Below are positions 31,677 through 39,286 of a stretch of DNA of 39,286 nucleotides, one piece after another. The position numbers were made by a program, and so were the translations under genes. Origin of the DNA: Bacillota bacterium (GTDB taxonomy: Bacteria; Bacillota; Clostridia; Oscillospirales; Ruminococcaceae); the NCBI GenBank assembly GCA_023443315.1, contig JAEZVA010000064.1:1-39286 (forward strand), read 5' to 3'. The notes under the pieces were generated by a model. That model made no database searches. It worked only from the letters and a program-made list of their open reading frames with translations, and was not told where the DNA came from. Every line of letters begins with the position of its first letter. Position 1 is the first letter of the stretch.

Positions 31677-32329
31677 TGCAACGCCTTACACTCCCCATGC
31701 AGGATTGCTATCTGACCGCAGATTACAAGCATCCTGCATACCTCAAGTATTGGGGGTTTAATCACTGGGGGTGGGACTTAGGCAACACCGATAAGACTGC
31801 CCCAGTCCTCGCCCTTGCTGACGGTGAGATTGTCCTGACTGGCAAAGACAATGTTGTAGGCAATGTGGTTATCGCGCGGTACAACAATGTTGTGGATGTG
31901 TCTGGTGTGGTACGGGACATCGTTGTGCGCTGTATGCATCTATCGGCAATCCTCTGCAAGCCGGGCGACAAGGTCAAGCGCGGTCAGGTTATCGGGCGTA
32001 TGGGCAACACCGGCACTGTGAGCAGTGGGGCGCATCTGCACATCGAGTTTGACAGCGATGTGACGTACCCCGCGTATACCCCAACCGTCAAGGGCAGCAA
32101 CATCCTTAAAGGAGGCAAGTCCGCAACCGTGATTGACCCCAAGCAGATATTGACTATTGGGATTGGTCAAGAGCTGACAAAGTCGAGTGTCGCGTATGCA
32201 GAGCCTGACGATATCAAGCTGCCGGTATACGTTGACCCCGCGCCTCCCTCGCCACCCGACAAAACCTACACCCTTGATGTAGCAAAGCTGCGGGAGCAAG
32301 GGTTCGGCAAAATCGAGATTAAGCTATAA
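31676..32329 (+). CDS. Endolysin, M23-family peptidase
   Basis: 217 residues from ATG 31676, which overlaps the holin stop (TGATG); a GTG three bases earlier is also possible. The M23 zinc site is complete: H30-W-G-W-D34 in NHWGWDLGN and H120-L-H122 in AHLHIEFDS, with an additional CMHL segment. The family cuts peptide crossbridges in peptidoglycan. The C-terminal region is Pro-rich, with no recognised cell-wall-binding repeat. Last phage gene before the terminator. Confidence 0.9.
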   Translation: MQRLTLPMQDCYLTADYKHPAYLKYWGFNHWGWDLGNTDKTAPVLALADGEIVLTGKDNVVGNVVIARYNNVVDVSGVVRDIVVRCMHLSAILCKPGDKVKRGQVIGRMGNTGTVSSGAHLHIEFDSDVTYPAYTPTVKGSNILKGGKSATVIDPKQILTIGIGQELTKSSVAYAEPDDIKLPVYVDPAPPSPPDKTYTLDVAKLREQGFGKIEIKL

Positions 32330-32336
32330 TGATTAA

Positions 32337-32369
32337 GGGGGAGCCGCGCTAAGCAGCTCCCCCTTTTTT
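32337..32369 (+). terminator. Terminator at the right end of the late operon
   Basis: GGGGGAGC (32337-32344) pairs with GCTCCCCC (32356-32363) round an 11-base loop, followed by six T. It ends late transcription before the integration site. Confidence 0.88.
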
Positions 32370-32375
32370 ATTTTA

Positions 32376-32396
32376 TTGGTGAAGAATTGGTGAAGG
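32376..32396 (+). repeat. Tandem copies of the tRNA-Val 3' end motif
   Basis: TTGGTGAAGA (32376-32385) and TTGGTGAAGG (32387-32396) match TTGGTGAAGA at 32461-32470, the complement of the 3' end of the tRNA. They may be att-arm sites for integrase or traces of earlier insertion. Confidence 0.5.
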
Positions 32397-32410
32397 TTTA
32401 CATAACAATA

Positions 32411-32449
32411 AATTAAGCCACCCTGTCAAAACTGACGGATGGCTTAATT
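32411..32449. repeat. Inverted repeat between att-like copies and the tRNA
   Basis: AATTAAGCCA (32411-32420) pairs with TGGCTTAATT (32440-32449), with further partial pairing inside (CTGTC/GACGG). Without a T run it is a weak terminator, so it could be a protein-binding site at the phage end. Confidence 0.5.
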
Positions 32450-32461
32450 GTGCGGTTTGTT

Positions 32462-32538
32462 TGGTGAAGATGAATGGATTTGAACCATCGACCTCCTGCA
32501 TGTCAAGCAGGCGCTCTAACCAACTGAGCTACACCTTC
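32462..32538 (-). tRNA. tRNA-Val (anticodon GAC), probable integration site
   Basis: Read on -, the gene gives a full cloverleaf. The acceptor stem is GAAGGTG/CATCTTC and the D-arm GCTC...GAGC. The anticodon stem CCTGC/GCAGG carries the loop TTGACAT with GAC at 34-36. The T-arm is GATGG TTCAAAT CCATT, and the encoded 3' end is ACCA. GAC reads valine codons GUC and, by wobble, GUU. The 3' end faces the prophage, as expected when a phage integrates into a tRNA and rebuilds its end. A TATAAT box lies at 32567-32572 on the upstream side. Confidence 0.93.
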
Positions 32539-32566
32539 ATATCTTGTTTATATGGACAGCTATAAT

Positions 32567-32572
32567 ATTATA
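32567..32572 (-). promoter_or_regulatory. Possible -10 of the tRNA-Val promoter
   Basis: On -, TATAAT (inside the palindrome TATAATATTATA, 32561-32572) lies 28 bases before the tRNA 5' end, giving a leader of about 22 bases. No convincing -35 is seen. The rest of 32540-32771 is an AT-rich intergenic region with no gene. Confidence 0.4.
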
Positions 32573-32771
32573 TCACAATTCATTACCCATTGCACTATGT
32601 ACGAATAATAAAATAAACCGAGTTAAGCTTGTGCAATCTATACACATTTACCCGATTCGTTCCGCGCAAAAAGCAGGGCGTCGCTACTGTTAAAATGTAT
32701 AATCCTGTGCTATAATATAATAGACAAATTATATTTCGGTAAGCGTTGCAGAACCGCAAAGGATATAAATT

Positions 32772-33365
32772 ATGAACTATAAAATTACCGTCACAACAGA
32801 CCGTGCGTCTCACAGCGTTTCGCCTCGGTGGGACATCCTGCCCGTTGCAAAACTGACCTGTACCGACGATACCATTACCCAGCCTATCTTTGCGCAGGCG
32901 GTGCTGTGTTACCGCCCGGACGACGGATTGCATGTGCGTATGTGGGCGTTTGAGACGGACAAGGCGTATTATCCGGAAGAAAGCATGCTCTGTGCGGCGT
33001 TTGCCCTAAACCCCCTGCGACCGGAGGATTATCTTTTGGTGCAGTTTGGACGCAAAGGAATTGTAAGCGCGTATACTGTTATCGGAGGCGTGCAGTCCGA
33101 GGCGGATGCCCAAGGCTTTGGTTTATCCCTCTTTTCCGGTGAGGATTTGCAGGGAGAATACTGGGGTGGCTCATTTGTTTTGCCGCAGGGACTTATGAAG
33201 GCGCGGTTTGGTGTTGCCGGTTTCTTAGGCGGAGAAACCATACGCGGCAACCTGATGCACGCAGGCAAAGCGAGCGGCAACAGCGAATATGCCACGTTGT
33301 ATCCCGCAAAGGGCGATATCTCTGTTCCTGGCGATTATGGCACGTTTGAACTGATTGGATACTAG
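32772..33365 (+). CDS. Host protein of unknown function, possible CBM9-like
   Basis: 197 residues, ATG 32772 with AAAGGAT upstream. No signal peptide, no membrane segment. The C-terminal pattern (IRGNLMHAGKASGNSEYATLYPAKGDISVPGDYGTFEL) loosely resembles the family 9 carbohydrate-binding fold, where a chain of aromatic and Gly residues ends in a FG-type motif. The similarity is weak. It is the first host gene after the tRNA and stands alone, before the small membrane protein gene. Confidence 0.6.
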   Translation: MNYKITVTTDRASHSVSPRWDILPVAKLTCTDDTITQPIFAQAVLCYRPDDGLHVRMWAFETDKAYYPEESMLCAAFALNPLRPEDYLLVQFGRKGIVSAYTVIGGVQSEADAQGFGLSLFSGEDLQGEYWGGSFVLPQGLMKARFGVAGFLGGETIRGNLMHAGKASGNSEYATLYPAKGDISVPGDYGTFELIGY

Positions 33366-33399
33366 AACACATTGACCATATTACGGGAGGGAAATCGGT

Positions 33400-33543
33400 A
33401 TGAAGGTGTTTGTGAAGGTTTTATTGTTTGTGGCAGCAGCTGCGGCACTGATGTACGGCATATACCAACTGCTTGATTATTGCTATCCGGGCACCCTTAA
33501 ACGGTATTATTCCCCTGTACCCATGGACGACGACACCTATTAA
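33400..33543 (+). CDS. Small membrane protein, 47 residues
   Basis: ATG 33400 follows GGGAGGG by eight bases. The protein MKVFVKVLLFVAAAAALMYGIY is one hydrophobic helix, followed by LLDYCYPGTLKRYYSPVPMDDDTY. It has one membrane segment and a short polar tail, and may sit in the membrane with the tail outside or inside. Function unknown. The terminator at 33587 follows. Confidence 0.7.
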   Translation: MKVFVKVLLFVAAAAALMYGIYQLLDYCYPGTLKRYYSPVPMDDDTY

Positions 33544-33586
33544 TCCTACATAATGCTCTGCACCTGTACCTACAGCAAAACAACTG

Positions 33587-33630
33587 ACGGGACAGTCCGG
33601 CTTGCCGCGACTGTCCCGTTTTCTTTTTGT
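33587..33630 (+). terminator. Terminator of the small membrane gene
   Basis: ACGGGACAGTC (33587-33597) pairs with GACTGTCCCGT (33609-33619), an 11-base perfect stem, followed by TTTTCTTTTT. Strong on +. Confidence 0.88.
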
Positions 33631-33641
33631 GCTTTATTCTT

Positions 33642-34475
33642 CTATTGCTGTTGACCCGGTTGCTCCAAGACGGGCTGGTTCGGTTCTTGTTGCTGCATTT
33701 CATCCAGCTTTGCAAACGACTTGCGGGAATACAGGATATAAACAAGCGAAGCGACCGCGCACAGCATAACATACAGCTCCGTGCCAAGCATACCGAAATT
33801 CTGCGTCAATAACGCAAGAGGGCTATCCAGCACACAATGGAGTGCCACCGCAAGTAAAACGTACCCAAAGCGACGCTTGCGGATGCCATATAGCACCAAG
33901 ATAGAGAGCGAAACCTGTACAGTCATGGCAAATATCCGTTCGACACCGCCAACTAAAAACATGTGAGCGGGCGTGTTCACTAAAGCCGTGTACACCTGCT
34001 GAGCGGTTTCTTGCGGTAGTACCGCCGCAATCGCATCCCACTTGCCACTGTTGATAACCATGGCGTAAAGCAGGTTATTTACATAGCCTAGCCCCACCAG
34101 TAGAATTGCCTCGATTCCGCCGTGACCAAGACCGAACGCAACGCCGTCCTTCCATGCGTTACGGCGCTTAAGCAGGGTGCGGTAGCCGATGTAGCGGCCG
34201 AACTCCTCAAAGATGCCGGCGGTAAGACCCAAAAACAATCCGCCTAAAATCGGAGACGAAACAAACTGCTGAAACGCTGGAGAGACCGACGCCGCAATCT
34301 GAAGTGCTGGGATGCGTAGAATCATCTGAAACAAGAAGAAGACCCCTGCACCCACCAAAACCGGAATAATATGTATCTTTTTCTTAATACATAAAACCAG
34401 CACTAGTACCATCGGCATAACCAGTGTAATAAGCAGCGTAATTGCCATAAACACAATGGACAGCGTGCTAACCAT
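33642..34475 (-). CDS. YhfC-family intramembrane metallo/glutamic protease
   Basis: 277 residues. The ATG at 34475 has AAGGAG nine bases upstream, better than the longer frame at 34520. Seven or eight membrane helices. The motif GIFEEFGRYIGYRTL (EE) and GLGHGGIEAILLVGLGYVNN (His) are those of the YhfC-type members of the CAAX/Rce1/PrsW superfamily of membrane-embedded proteases. The substrate is unknown; relatives process membrane proteins or regulators. Transcribed from a strong promoter at 34562-34590. Complete. Confidence 0.82.
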   Translation of the reverse strand: MVSTLSIVFMAITLLITLVMPMVLVLVLCIKKKIHIIPVLVGAGVFFLFQMILRIPALQIAASVSPAFQQFVSSPILGGLFLGLTAGIFEEFGRYIGYRTLLKRRNAWKDGVAFGLGHGGIEAILLVGLGYVNNLLYAMVINSGKWDAIAAVLPQETAQQVYTALVNTPAHMFLVGGVERIFAMTVQVSLSILVLYGIRKRRFGYVLLAVALHCVLDSPLALLTQNFGMLGTELYVMLCAVASLVYILYSRKSFAKLDEMQQQEPNQPVLEQPGQQQ

Positions 34476-34561
34476 AGAATCCAACTCCTTCAATTTCCGC
34501 CTAAATACCACAAAATGCATTGGCTTGATCTGCGAATAATTAAGCAGTGACGTTTACAGCA

Positions 34562-34590
34562 ATTATACCACCGTATGTGGTTGGGGTCAA
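34562..34590 (-). promoter_or_regulatory. Promoter of the YhfC-like gene
   Basis: On -, TTGACC (34590-34585), exact 17-base spacer, TATAAT (34567-34562). Near-consensus vegetative promoter; the leader is about 80 bases long. Confidence 0.75.
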
Positions 34591-34615
34591 TGTAAGGCAA
34601 ACAAGTGTTTTCCCC

Positions 34616-34644
34616 TTGCGTGTATCAAACAGCAAGGGTATAAT
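34616..34644 (+). promoter_or_regulatory. Promoter of mgsA
   Basis: TTGCGT (34616-34621), 17-base spacer, TATAAT (34639-34644), about 90 bases before the mgsA start. Divergent from the YhfC promoter. Confidence 0.65.
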
Positions 34645-34736
34645 GGATACAGAATGATACGAGCCGCCTCTTGGCGAGACGTCGCGTCGGCTACAAAACA
34701 GCGGTTGTTATAAAATGAACTAAAGGAGCCATATGT

Positions 34737-35213
34737 ATGATACTTGACGACTATATCAATTTTACCATCGGGCGGCAAAAGCACATTGCGCTGATTGCGC
34801 ACGACGCCAAAAAGATGGATCTTGTGGAATGGGCGCTAAAGAACAAGGATATTCTCAAGGGGCATTTTTTGTGTGGTACGGGCACCACGGCGCGTCTGCT
34901 TGCCGACAAAACCAATCTGCCCGTTAAGGGCTATAACAGCGGTCCACTTGGCGGCGACCAGCAGATTGGTTCGCGGATTGTGGAAGGTGCCATTGACTTT
35001 GTCGTCTTCTTCTCCGACCCCTTGGAGTCACAGCCCCACGACCCCGACGTAAAGGCACTTTTGCGCATCGCGGTGGTGTACGACATTCCGATAGCCAACA
35101 ACCGCGCAACCGCCGATTTTCTGCTCGCGTCGCGGTATATGGAAGAGGAGTATGAACGCCGTGTCATCAACTACAACAAGCGCATACTAAGCCGTTTGGA
35201 AGAGCTGAAATAG
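34737..35213 (+). CDS. mgsA: Methylglyoxal synthase
   Basis: 158 residues. ATG 34737 has GGAG eight bases upstream. Motifs of MgsA: IALIAHDAKKMDL near the N-terminus, the phosphate-binding CGTGTTARLL, the active-site loop SGPLGGDQQIG with its Asp, and SDPLESQPHDPDVKALLRIAVVYDIPIANNRATADF. The enzyme turns dihydroxyacetone phosphate into methylglyoxal and phosphate, a bypass that relieves phosphosugar stress. Full length; a few residues longer than the E. coli enzyme. Own promoter and bidirectional terminator. Confidence 0.95.
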   Translation: MILDDYINFTIGRQKHIALIAHDAKKMDLVEWALKNKDILKGHFLCGTGTTARLLADKTNLPVKGYNSGPLGGDQQIGSRIVEGAIDFVVFFSDPLESQPHDPDVKALLRIAVVYDIPIANNRATADFLLASRYMEEEYERRVINYNKRILSRLEELK

Positions 35214-35241
35214 TGGTGTGAACAACTACATAACCATACAA

Positions 35242-35266
35242 AAGAGGGGCGAAATTCGCCCCTCTT
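35242..35266. terminator. Bidirectional terminator between mgsA and the DUF6076-like gene
   Basis: AAGAGGGGC and GCCCCTCTT flank the loop GAAATTC, with A/T tracts on both sides. Ends mgsA on + and the DUF6076-like gene on -. Confidence 0.88.
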
Positions 35267-35270
35267 ATTT

Positions 35271-36485
35271 TTAGTTGCTCGGTCGCAGCTGTTCGAGCGC
35301 CGATTCAAACGCCTGTTCGGTCAGCTTGCCTTGGACACAATCGTCACGAAGCCGCTTGCTTTTCTTCTTCCAATCCGCAAACTGTTCGGCGGGCAGGCTG
35401 CCGGTGCGCATACGTGCATGCAGACGCTTGTACTCCCTGTTGTACAACGCAAGCGGCGGACATTCGTCCAGCTTGCGCGCATAGTTGTTGGTTGCCGCTA
35501 TCAGCTGGCAGGGCTTGTTCTTGCCAGGCGGAATCTTATCGCAATAATCGGTGGGGTAGTTGCCCTTTAAAACAAAATATCGCCCACAGTTTTTGCACCG
35601 CTTTACGCGCAGATCAAGGGTGAGCATCTGCTCAAGCTCGAGTGAAAGCATCTCATCCAAACGCGTGAGCTCGTACTCCCACTGCACCATGGCGGGCATA
35701 ACCTCGTTAAGCTCGGTAAAGGTTGCGGGCAGATTGTACGCACGTTCAAACTCGTTCGGCTCGGTTCTACCCTTCTTTTGCATTGCAGTGCATACCTCTA
35801 GGTAATGACGGTATTGTGCGGGCGGCAGACCTTCGCTTACATCGTCGGTAAACACCCCGCCCTTGCTGTCGCCCATACACAGGGTGACCCTGCGGCAAAC
35901 CATCCTGCGCTTTAGCGTGTGTTCAAACTGGGTTTCATTGAGCATGCAATAAAAATAGAAACGGGTTGCAGCGGTAAGGTTCTTAATGTCCTCTTCGTAA
36001 AGTGACTGTTCAAACGCTGCTGCCACAAAGGTGCGGTACTTTTGCTGAAGAAGTTTAATATACTCAAAGTAATCGGCACACGCTTTGACCGATGTATTTA
36101 AGAGCGCGGGCAAAAACGCCCTGGTATAATGGCTTTTTGCCGCAACCTGAGCAATGGCGTCGTGCACCAGCTCACCCATTGCTTCGGCGTTGGCGCTGTT
36201 ATCTTGTATCTGTTTAATTGCGTGTTCCATCTCCTGCTCAAACGTCGCCTGAATAAACTCAAGCAGCCCGTCACCGATCAGACAAGCAATGGTCGTACCA
36301 AACAGGGAATCGTCTTTTGCCAACGGACTGCCTTCGCTCTGCGCTACCGATAAAAACAGAGCCCTCGCATCGATGTCCACCGTAACCGTATGATGTAATC
36401 CGCCAAAACGGATATTCTGCGTACCCTTTTGCGTCCCTATGCTTACAACCTGCGGTGCCGTTGTTTCCATCTTTTGCTGTGCCAT
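35271..36485 (-). CDS. DUF6076-like protein with zinc-finger
   Basis: 404 residues. The ATG at 36485 follows GGGAGG (spacing about four to seven). The long N-terminal part is helical without a motif I can name. Towards the C-terminus is CKNCGRYFVLKGNYPTDYC, then DKIPPGKNKPC, a four-Cys zinc module, and a helical end rich in Lys and Arg. This plan is that of the DUF6076 proteins found in Clostridia, whose function is unknown. No signal peptide. A -10-like TATAAT sits at 36550-36555 without a clear -35. The gap to gatB holds a long hairpin only. Confidence 0.72.
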   Translation of the reverse strand: MAQQKMETTAPQVVSIGTQKGTQNIRFGGLHHTVTVDIDARALFLSVAQSEGSPLAKDDSLFGTTIACLIGDGLLEFIQATFEQEMEHAIKQIQDNSANAEAMGELVHDAIAQVAAKSHYTRAFLPALLNTSVKACADYFEYIKLLQQKYRTFVAAAFEQSLYEEDIKNLTAATRFYFYCMLNETQFEHTLKRRMVCRRVTLCMGDSKGGVFTDDVSEGLPPAQYRHYLEVCTAMQKKGRTEPNEFERAYNLPATFTELNEVMPAMVQWEYELTRLDEMLSLELEQMLTLDLRVKRCKNCGRYFVLKGNYPTDYCDKIPPGKNKPCQLIAATNNYARKLDECPPLALYNREYKRLHARMRTGSLPAEQFADWKKKSKRLRDDCVQGKLTEQAFESALEQLRPSN

Positions 36486-36716
36486 TCTTCCTCCCTCATG
36501 GGTAAAAATCAATACCCCATCACATCCACTAATGCAGTGCTAATCTAATATTATATTTCCGTAGTAAAATGCTACTTCATACCCACAACTTGTTTGCCGC
36601 CATAGATGAACAATTTTATCCGACGTATTCGCAAGTCTTTTATAAAGCGACAAAATGCGCTTAACTGTATTACTATTATTTTACACCAGCTGATTTCGTG
36701 CGTCAACCGCGCACAA

Positions 36717-36749
36717 GCGCCGCACATGAGATTATACCATGTGCGGCGC
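36717..36749. repeat. Long GC-rich hairpin downstream of gatB
   Basis: GCGCCGCACATG (36717-36728) and CATGTGCGGCGC (36738-36749) form a perfect 12-base stem with a 9-base loop. On - there is no T run after it, so it is at most a factor-dependent or partial terminator of gatB. The rest of the 256-base gap shows no gene. Confidence 0.6.
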
Positions 36750-36768
36750 ATGAAATATTTCGGTTTTA

Positions 36769-38184
36769 TTATTTTTTTATGAGGTCTGCAAGCAGCTTCT
36801 CGGCTGCTAGCGCGTCGGCTCTACCTTTGGTCTCGCGCATGACACTGCCAAGGATGGATTTAAGGGCCTTTTCCTTGCCGCTTAAATAATCCTGCACCGC
36901 GGCGGGGTTTGCCTCTATGGCCGCCTGACAGATTGCGGTGAGAGCACCCTCGTCAATGCCCGCCATATCCTCTTTCGATACAAGCTCGCTTACCGGCTTA
37001 CCAGTTTCTATCATCGCGTCCAACGTCTTTTTCGCGATGCCCATGTTAATCTTGCCGCTTTCAAGCAGCAATACAAGCTCTGCAAGCATCTCTGAGGTAA
37101 TACGGAGCACGAGCTCTTCTTTGGCAACCTCAGTGGGAAGCGCCTTGAATATCTGCCCCACAATGAAGTTTGAAACGGTTTTGGGGTTACCTACCTTCGC
37201 CGCCGCTTCGTCAAAGAACTGTGCCACCTTGCGGTAGCGCACAATCAACTGTGCGTCCGCCTCGGGAATACCGTAGTCCAATATATAGCGCGCAAGCTTC
37301 TGTTCGGGTAGTTCGGGCAGCGCAGCGCGCAGGCGCGCAATCTCGTCTTGTGTGGTAAGGATGGTCACAAGGTCGGGCTCTCGGAAATAGCGGTAATCGT
37401 GTGCATCCTCCTTGCCGCGCATCGCCTCGGTCTCGCCAGTGTCGGTGTTGTAGCGGCGGGTCTCCTGCACCACCTTCTCCCCGCTTTCCAGGCAGTCTAC
37501 CTGGCGGTCATACTCGTACTGCATTGCCTTTGCCATAAATGCAAACGAGTTCATATTCTTAATCTCGGCACGGGTGCCCAATGTCTCGTCGCCCTTTTTA
37601 CGCACCGAGATGTTGACATCGCAGCGCAACGAGCCTTCTTGCATCTTTACATCCGAAACACCGATGTATTTCATGATAAGCTGAAGCTTTTCGACATACT
37701 CAATCGCTTCGTCGATGCTGCGGATATCCGGCTCGGTGACAATCTCAATGAGCGGTACGCCGCCACGGTTGTAATCGACATAGCTGTCGCCGCGCTCGTG
37801 CACCAGCTTGCCCGCGTCCTCCTCGATGTGGATGCGGGTGATGTTGATGCGCTTGCCGGACGACAAGGTAATGTGCCCGTTGCGGCACAGGGGTTTGTCG
37901 TACTGCGATACCTGATACGCCTTGGGCAGGTCGGGGTAAACATAGTTCTTGCGGTCCATCTTTGAGACCTCACTGATCTCGCAGTTGGTGGCAAGCCCCG
38001 CCAAAATAGCGTACTCTACCGCACGGCGGTTGAGCTTTGGCAGTGTGCCGGGCAGCCCGATGCAGATAGGGCAACAGTTTGTATTGGGCTCGGCACCAAA
38101 TTTGGTGGTGCAGCCGCAGAATATCTTGGTATTGGTAGAAAGCTCGATGTGGGTCTCAAGACCCCCAACCAACTCGTAGCTCAT
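36769..38184 (-). CDS. gatB: Aspartyl/glutamyl-tRNA(Asn/Gln) amidotransferase subunit B
   Basis: 471 residues, ATG 38184 with GAGGGCG upstream. The N-terminal catalytic domain has GLETHIELSTNTKIFCGC, FGAEPNTNCCPICIGLPGTLP (zinc-binding cysteines) and the HIEEDAGK motif. The C-terminal helical YqeY-like tail domain follows (about 320-471). With GatA and GatC it converts Glu-tRNA(Gln) or Asp-tRNA(Asn) to Gln- or Asn-tRNA, the route used in bacteria lacking GlnRS or AsnRS. It is 25 bases downstream of gatA on the same strand. Complete. Confidence 0.97.
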   Translation of the reverse strand: MSYELVGGLETHIELSTNTKIFCGCTTKFGAEPNTNCCPICIGLPGTLPKLNRRAVEYAILAGLATNCEISEVSKMDRKNYVYPDLPKAYQVSQYDKPLCRNGHITLSSGKRINITRIHIEEDAGKLVHERGDSYVDYNRGGVPLIEIVTEPDIRSIDEAIEYVEKLQLIMKYIGVSDVKMQEGSLRCDVNISVRKKGDETLGTRAEIKNMNSFAFMAKAMQYEYDRQVDCLESGEKVVQETRRYNTDTGETEAMRGKEDAHDYRYFREPDLVTILTTQDEIARLRAALPELPEQKLARYILDYGIPEADAQLIVRYRKVAQFFDEAAAKVGNPKTVSNFIVGQIFKALPTEVAKEELVLRITSEMLAELVLLLESGKINMGIAKKTLDAMIETGKPVSELVSKEDMAGIDEGALTAICQAAIEANPAAVQDYLSGKEKALKSILGSVMRETKGRADALAAEKLLADLIKK

Positions 38185-38209
38185 GTTTTTCGCCCTCCTG
38201 TCCGAGTGT

Positions 38210-39286
38210 TCACACCTTAACGCCCATTGAGGGCTGCTTGTAGTTCTCGGAGAATTTCACGTTCTCGTACTGCCATGCGGTGCTAAGCACCGTGCTTTCG
38301 CAGAAGGTGTTTCCGATAATCTGCATTCCGATGGGCAGACCCTTTGCATCAAATCCACACGGGATAGACACGGCTGGCAGACCCGCAATGTTGATAGGAA
38401 CGGTGCAGATGTCGGTCAAGTAGGTTTCCACCTGATCGATAGCGGAAAAGCCCTGCTCAAATGCGGTCATCGGCACTGTGGGCGCCAAAATCACATCGCA
38501 CACCTCAAACGCGGAGCGAAACGCCTTAACAAGTGTGCCGCGCAGATTCTGTGCCTTCTTGTAGTATGCGTCATAGTAGCCGGAGCTCAGCACATAGGTG
38601 CCAAGCAGGATGCGGCGCTTGACCTCCGCGCCAAAACCCTCGCTGCGGGTCTTGCAGATCATCTCGTGCATGCCGTTGTAGCTGTCGGCGTGGTAGCCGT
38701 AGCGAATACCATCGTAACGCCCGAGGTTTGAAGATGCCTCTGCGCAGGCGAGGATATAGTAAACTGAAAGTGCGTATTTTAGGCAAGGCATATCATAATA
38801 CACAATCTGGGCGCCTAGCTCCTCGTAGGTCTTAATCGCGTTCTCAAGTGCTGTTTTTACATCGGCTCGGATCCCGTCAAAATACTCGCGGGCAATGCCG
38901 ATCTTTCGCCCCTTCATGCCCTGTGTCAGCTTGTCGGCGGTGGTTTCCCTCGCGCCGCTGCTGGTGGAATCCATCTCGTCCTTGCCCGAGATTGCGTCAA
39001 ACACCACGGCCGCATCCTCTACGGTGGTGGTAATAGGACCAATCTGATCAAGGCTCGAGGCATATGCAATCAAGCCATAACGCGATACCGCGCCATAGGT
39101 GGGCTTAAAGCCAACCAAGCCACAGAAGCTTGCGGGCTGACGGATGGAGCCGCCTGTATCCGACCCAAGACCGTACACGGCAAGCCCGCCGCCCACGGCG
39201 GATGCAACGCCGCCCGAGCTGCCGCCCGCGACATGTGCCGTGTTGTGGGGGTTGTTCGCGCCGCCAAAGCAGGAGGTCTCGCAGGA
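38210..39286 (-). CDS. gatA: Aspartyl/glutamyl-tRNA amidotransferase subunit A, 5' end off window
   Basis: About 358 residues visible; the frame is open to the right edge, so the N-terminus lies outside. The amidase signature is complete where visible: NPHNTAHVAGGSSGGVAS with the Ser-rich GGSSGG core, then LGSDTGGSIRQPASFCG with the catalytic Ser, and SRYGLIAYASSLDQIGP. The enzyme releases ammonia from glutamine for GatB. It precedes gatB in the usual gatCAB order, so gatC is expected further right. Function as for gatB. Confidence 0.96.
   Translation of the reverse strand, partial: SCETSCFGGANNPHNTAHVAGGSSGGVASAVGGGLAVYGLGSDTGGSIRQPASFCGLVGFKPTYGAVSRYGLIAYASSLDQIGPITTTVEDAAVVFDAISGKDEMDSTSSGARETTADKLTQGMKGRKIGIAREYFDGIRADVKTALENAIKTYEELGAQIVYYDMPCLKYALSVYYILACAEASSNLGRYDGIRYGYHADSYNGMHEMICKTRSEGFGAEVKRRILLGTYVLSSGYYDAYYKKAQNLRGTLVKAFRSAFEVCDVILAPTVPMTAFEQGFSAIDQVETYLTDICTVPINIAGLPAVSIPCGFDAKGLPIGMQIIGNTFCESTVLSTAWQYENVKFSENYKQPSMGVKV

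Larger units (their letters stand above)
1..32470 (+). mobile_element. Prophage, siphovirus type, right part only
   Basis: Genes run almost entirely on + in the standard order of a temperate siphovirus: recombination and replication, late regulator, terminase, portal, minor capsid, scaffold, capsid, connectors, tail tube, chaperones, tape measure, fibres, holin, endolysin. The block ends at a terminator just before a tRNA-Val on -, whose 3' end faces the phage, the usual arrangement for integration into a tRNA gene. No integrase or repressor is present, so the left end lies beyond the window. No packaging, head or tail gene looks broken; one small early gene (7717-7912) does. The right boundary is inferred from the tRNA and not from a matched pair of att sites. 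Confidence 0.93.

Noticed and set aside
36731..36736. TATAAT on - within the loop of the hairpin after gatB
   Set aside because: No -35 at the correct distance, and it sits inside a perfect hairpin loop; it is more likely part of the hairpin than a promoter.
37348..37965. 205-residue ORF on + opposite gatB
   Set aside because: Shadow of gatB; gatB is complete and well conserved, and this product shows only reversed codon bias.
1..39286. CRISPR array, rRNA operon, IS element
   Set aside because: No regularly spaced direct repeats with unique spacers, no rRNA-like sequence, and no transposase frame or IS-type terminal repeats were seen.

Overview
The window is the right-hand ~32.4 kb of an integrated siphovirus-type prophage followed by ~6.8 kb of host chromosome. 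The host is a low-to-mid GC Gram-positive, most likely a clostridium of the Oscillospirales/Ruminococcaceae type. This rests on strong GGAGG ribosome sites, TTGACA/TATAAT-like promoters, gatA-gatB, a clostridial-type MgsA, a DUF6076-like protein and a phi LC3-type holin. The genus cannot be read from the sequence. The prophage's left end (integrase, repressor, attL) lies outside the window.

Layout. (1) 1-4668: early/replication genes on + : a truncated repeat protein, small proteins, a Sak4-like ATPase with a partner ending in an SSB-like acidic tip, a stand-alone CHC2 zinc finger and a DUF927 helicase. (2) 4670-4919: an AT-rich core flanked by six GTGGGG words on the left and six CCCCAC words on the right, a strong candidate replication origin. 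(3) 4944-5625: two convergent, overlapping small membrane genes. (4) 5692-11799: SF2 helicase, VRR-NUC nuclease, Myb-repeat protein, MazG-like protein, a secreted glucosaminidase, Cys-rich small proteins and an ArpU/DUF1492-type late regulator. (5) 11800-14440: an AT-rich cargo block between the late regulator and terminase. It holds a two-gene cassette that looks like lambda rexA-rexB, bounded by terminators, and on - a lipoprotein plus a 41-residue membrane protein with their own promoter. (6) 14448-24133: terminase, portal, MuF-type minor capsid protein with a C-terminal extension and a small partner gene, scaffold, capsid, connectors, tail tube and the G/GT chaperones with a -1 slippery site. 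(7) 24123-32329: tape measure, baseplate and fibre genes, XhlA-like protein, holin and M23 endolysin. (8) 32337-32538: terminator, att-like repeats and tRNA-Val(GAC), the probable integration target.

Host part: a small possible carbohydrate-binding protein, a 47-residue membrane protein, a YhfC-type membrane protease, mgsA, a DUF6076-like protein, gatB and the C-terminal part of gatA, which runs off the right edge.

How it works together: the early module copies and recombines phage DNA, the ArpU-like protein probably switches on the late operon from a promoter just before terminase, and the late operon packages DNA and builds a long flexible tail. The cargo genes are arranged so that they can be expressed in the lysogen: the RexAB-like pair would protect the lysogen from other phages, and the lipoprotein pair would alter its surface. 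The MuF extension with its partner gene looks like a phage-borne toxin-immunity pair.
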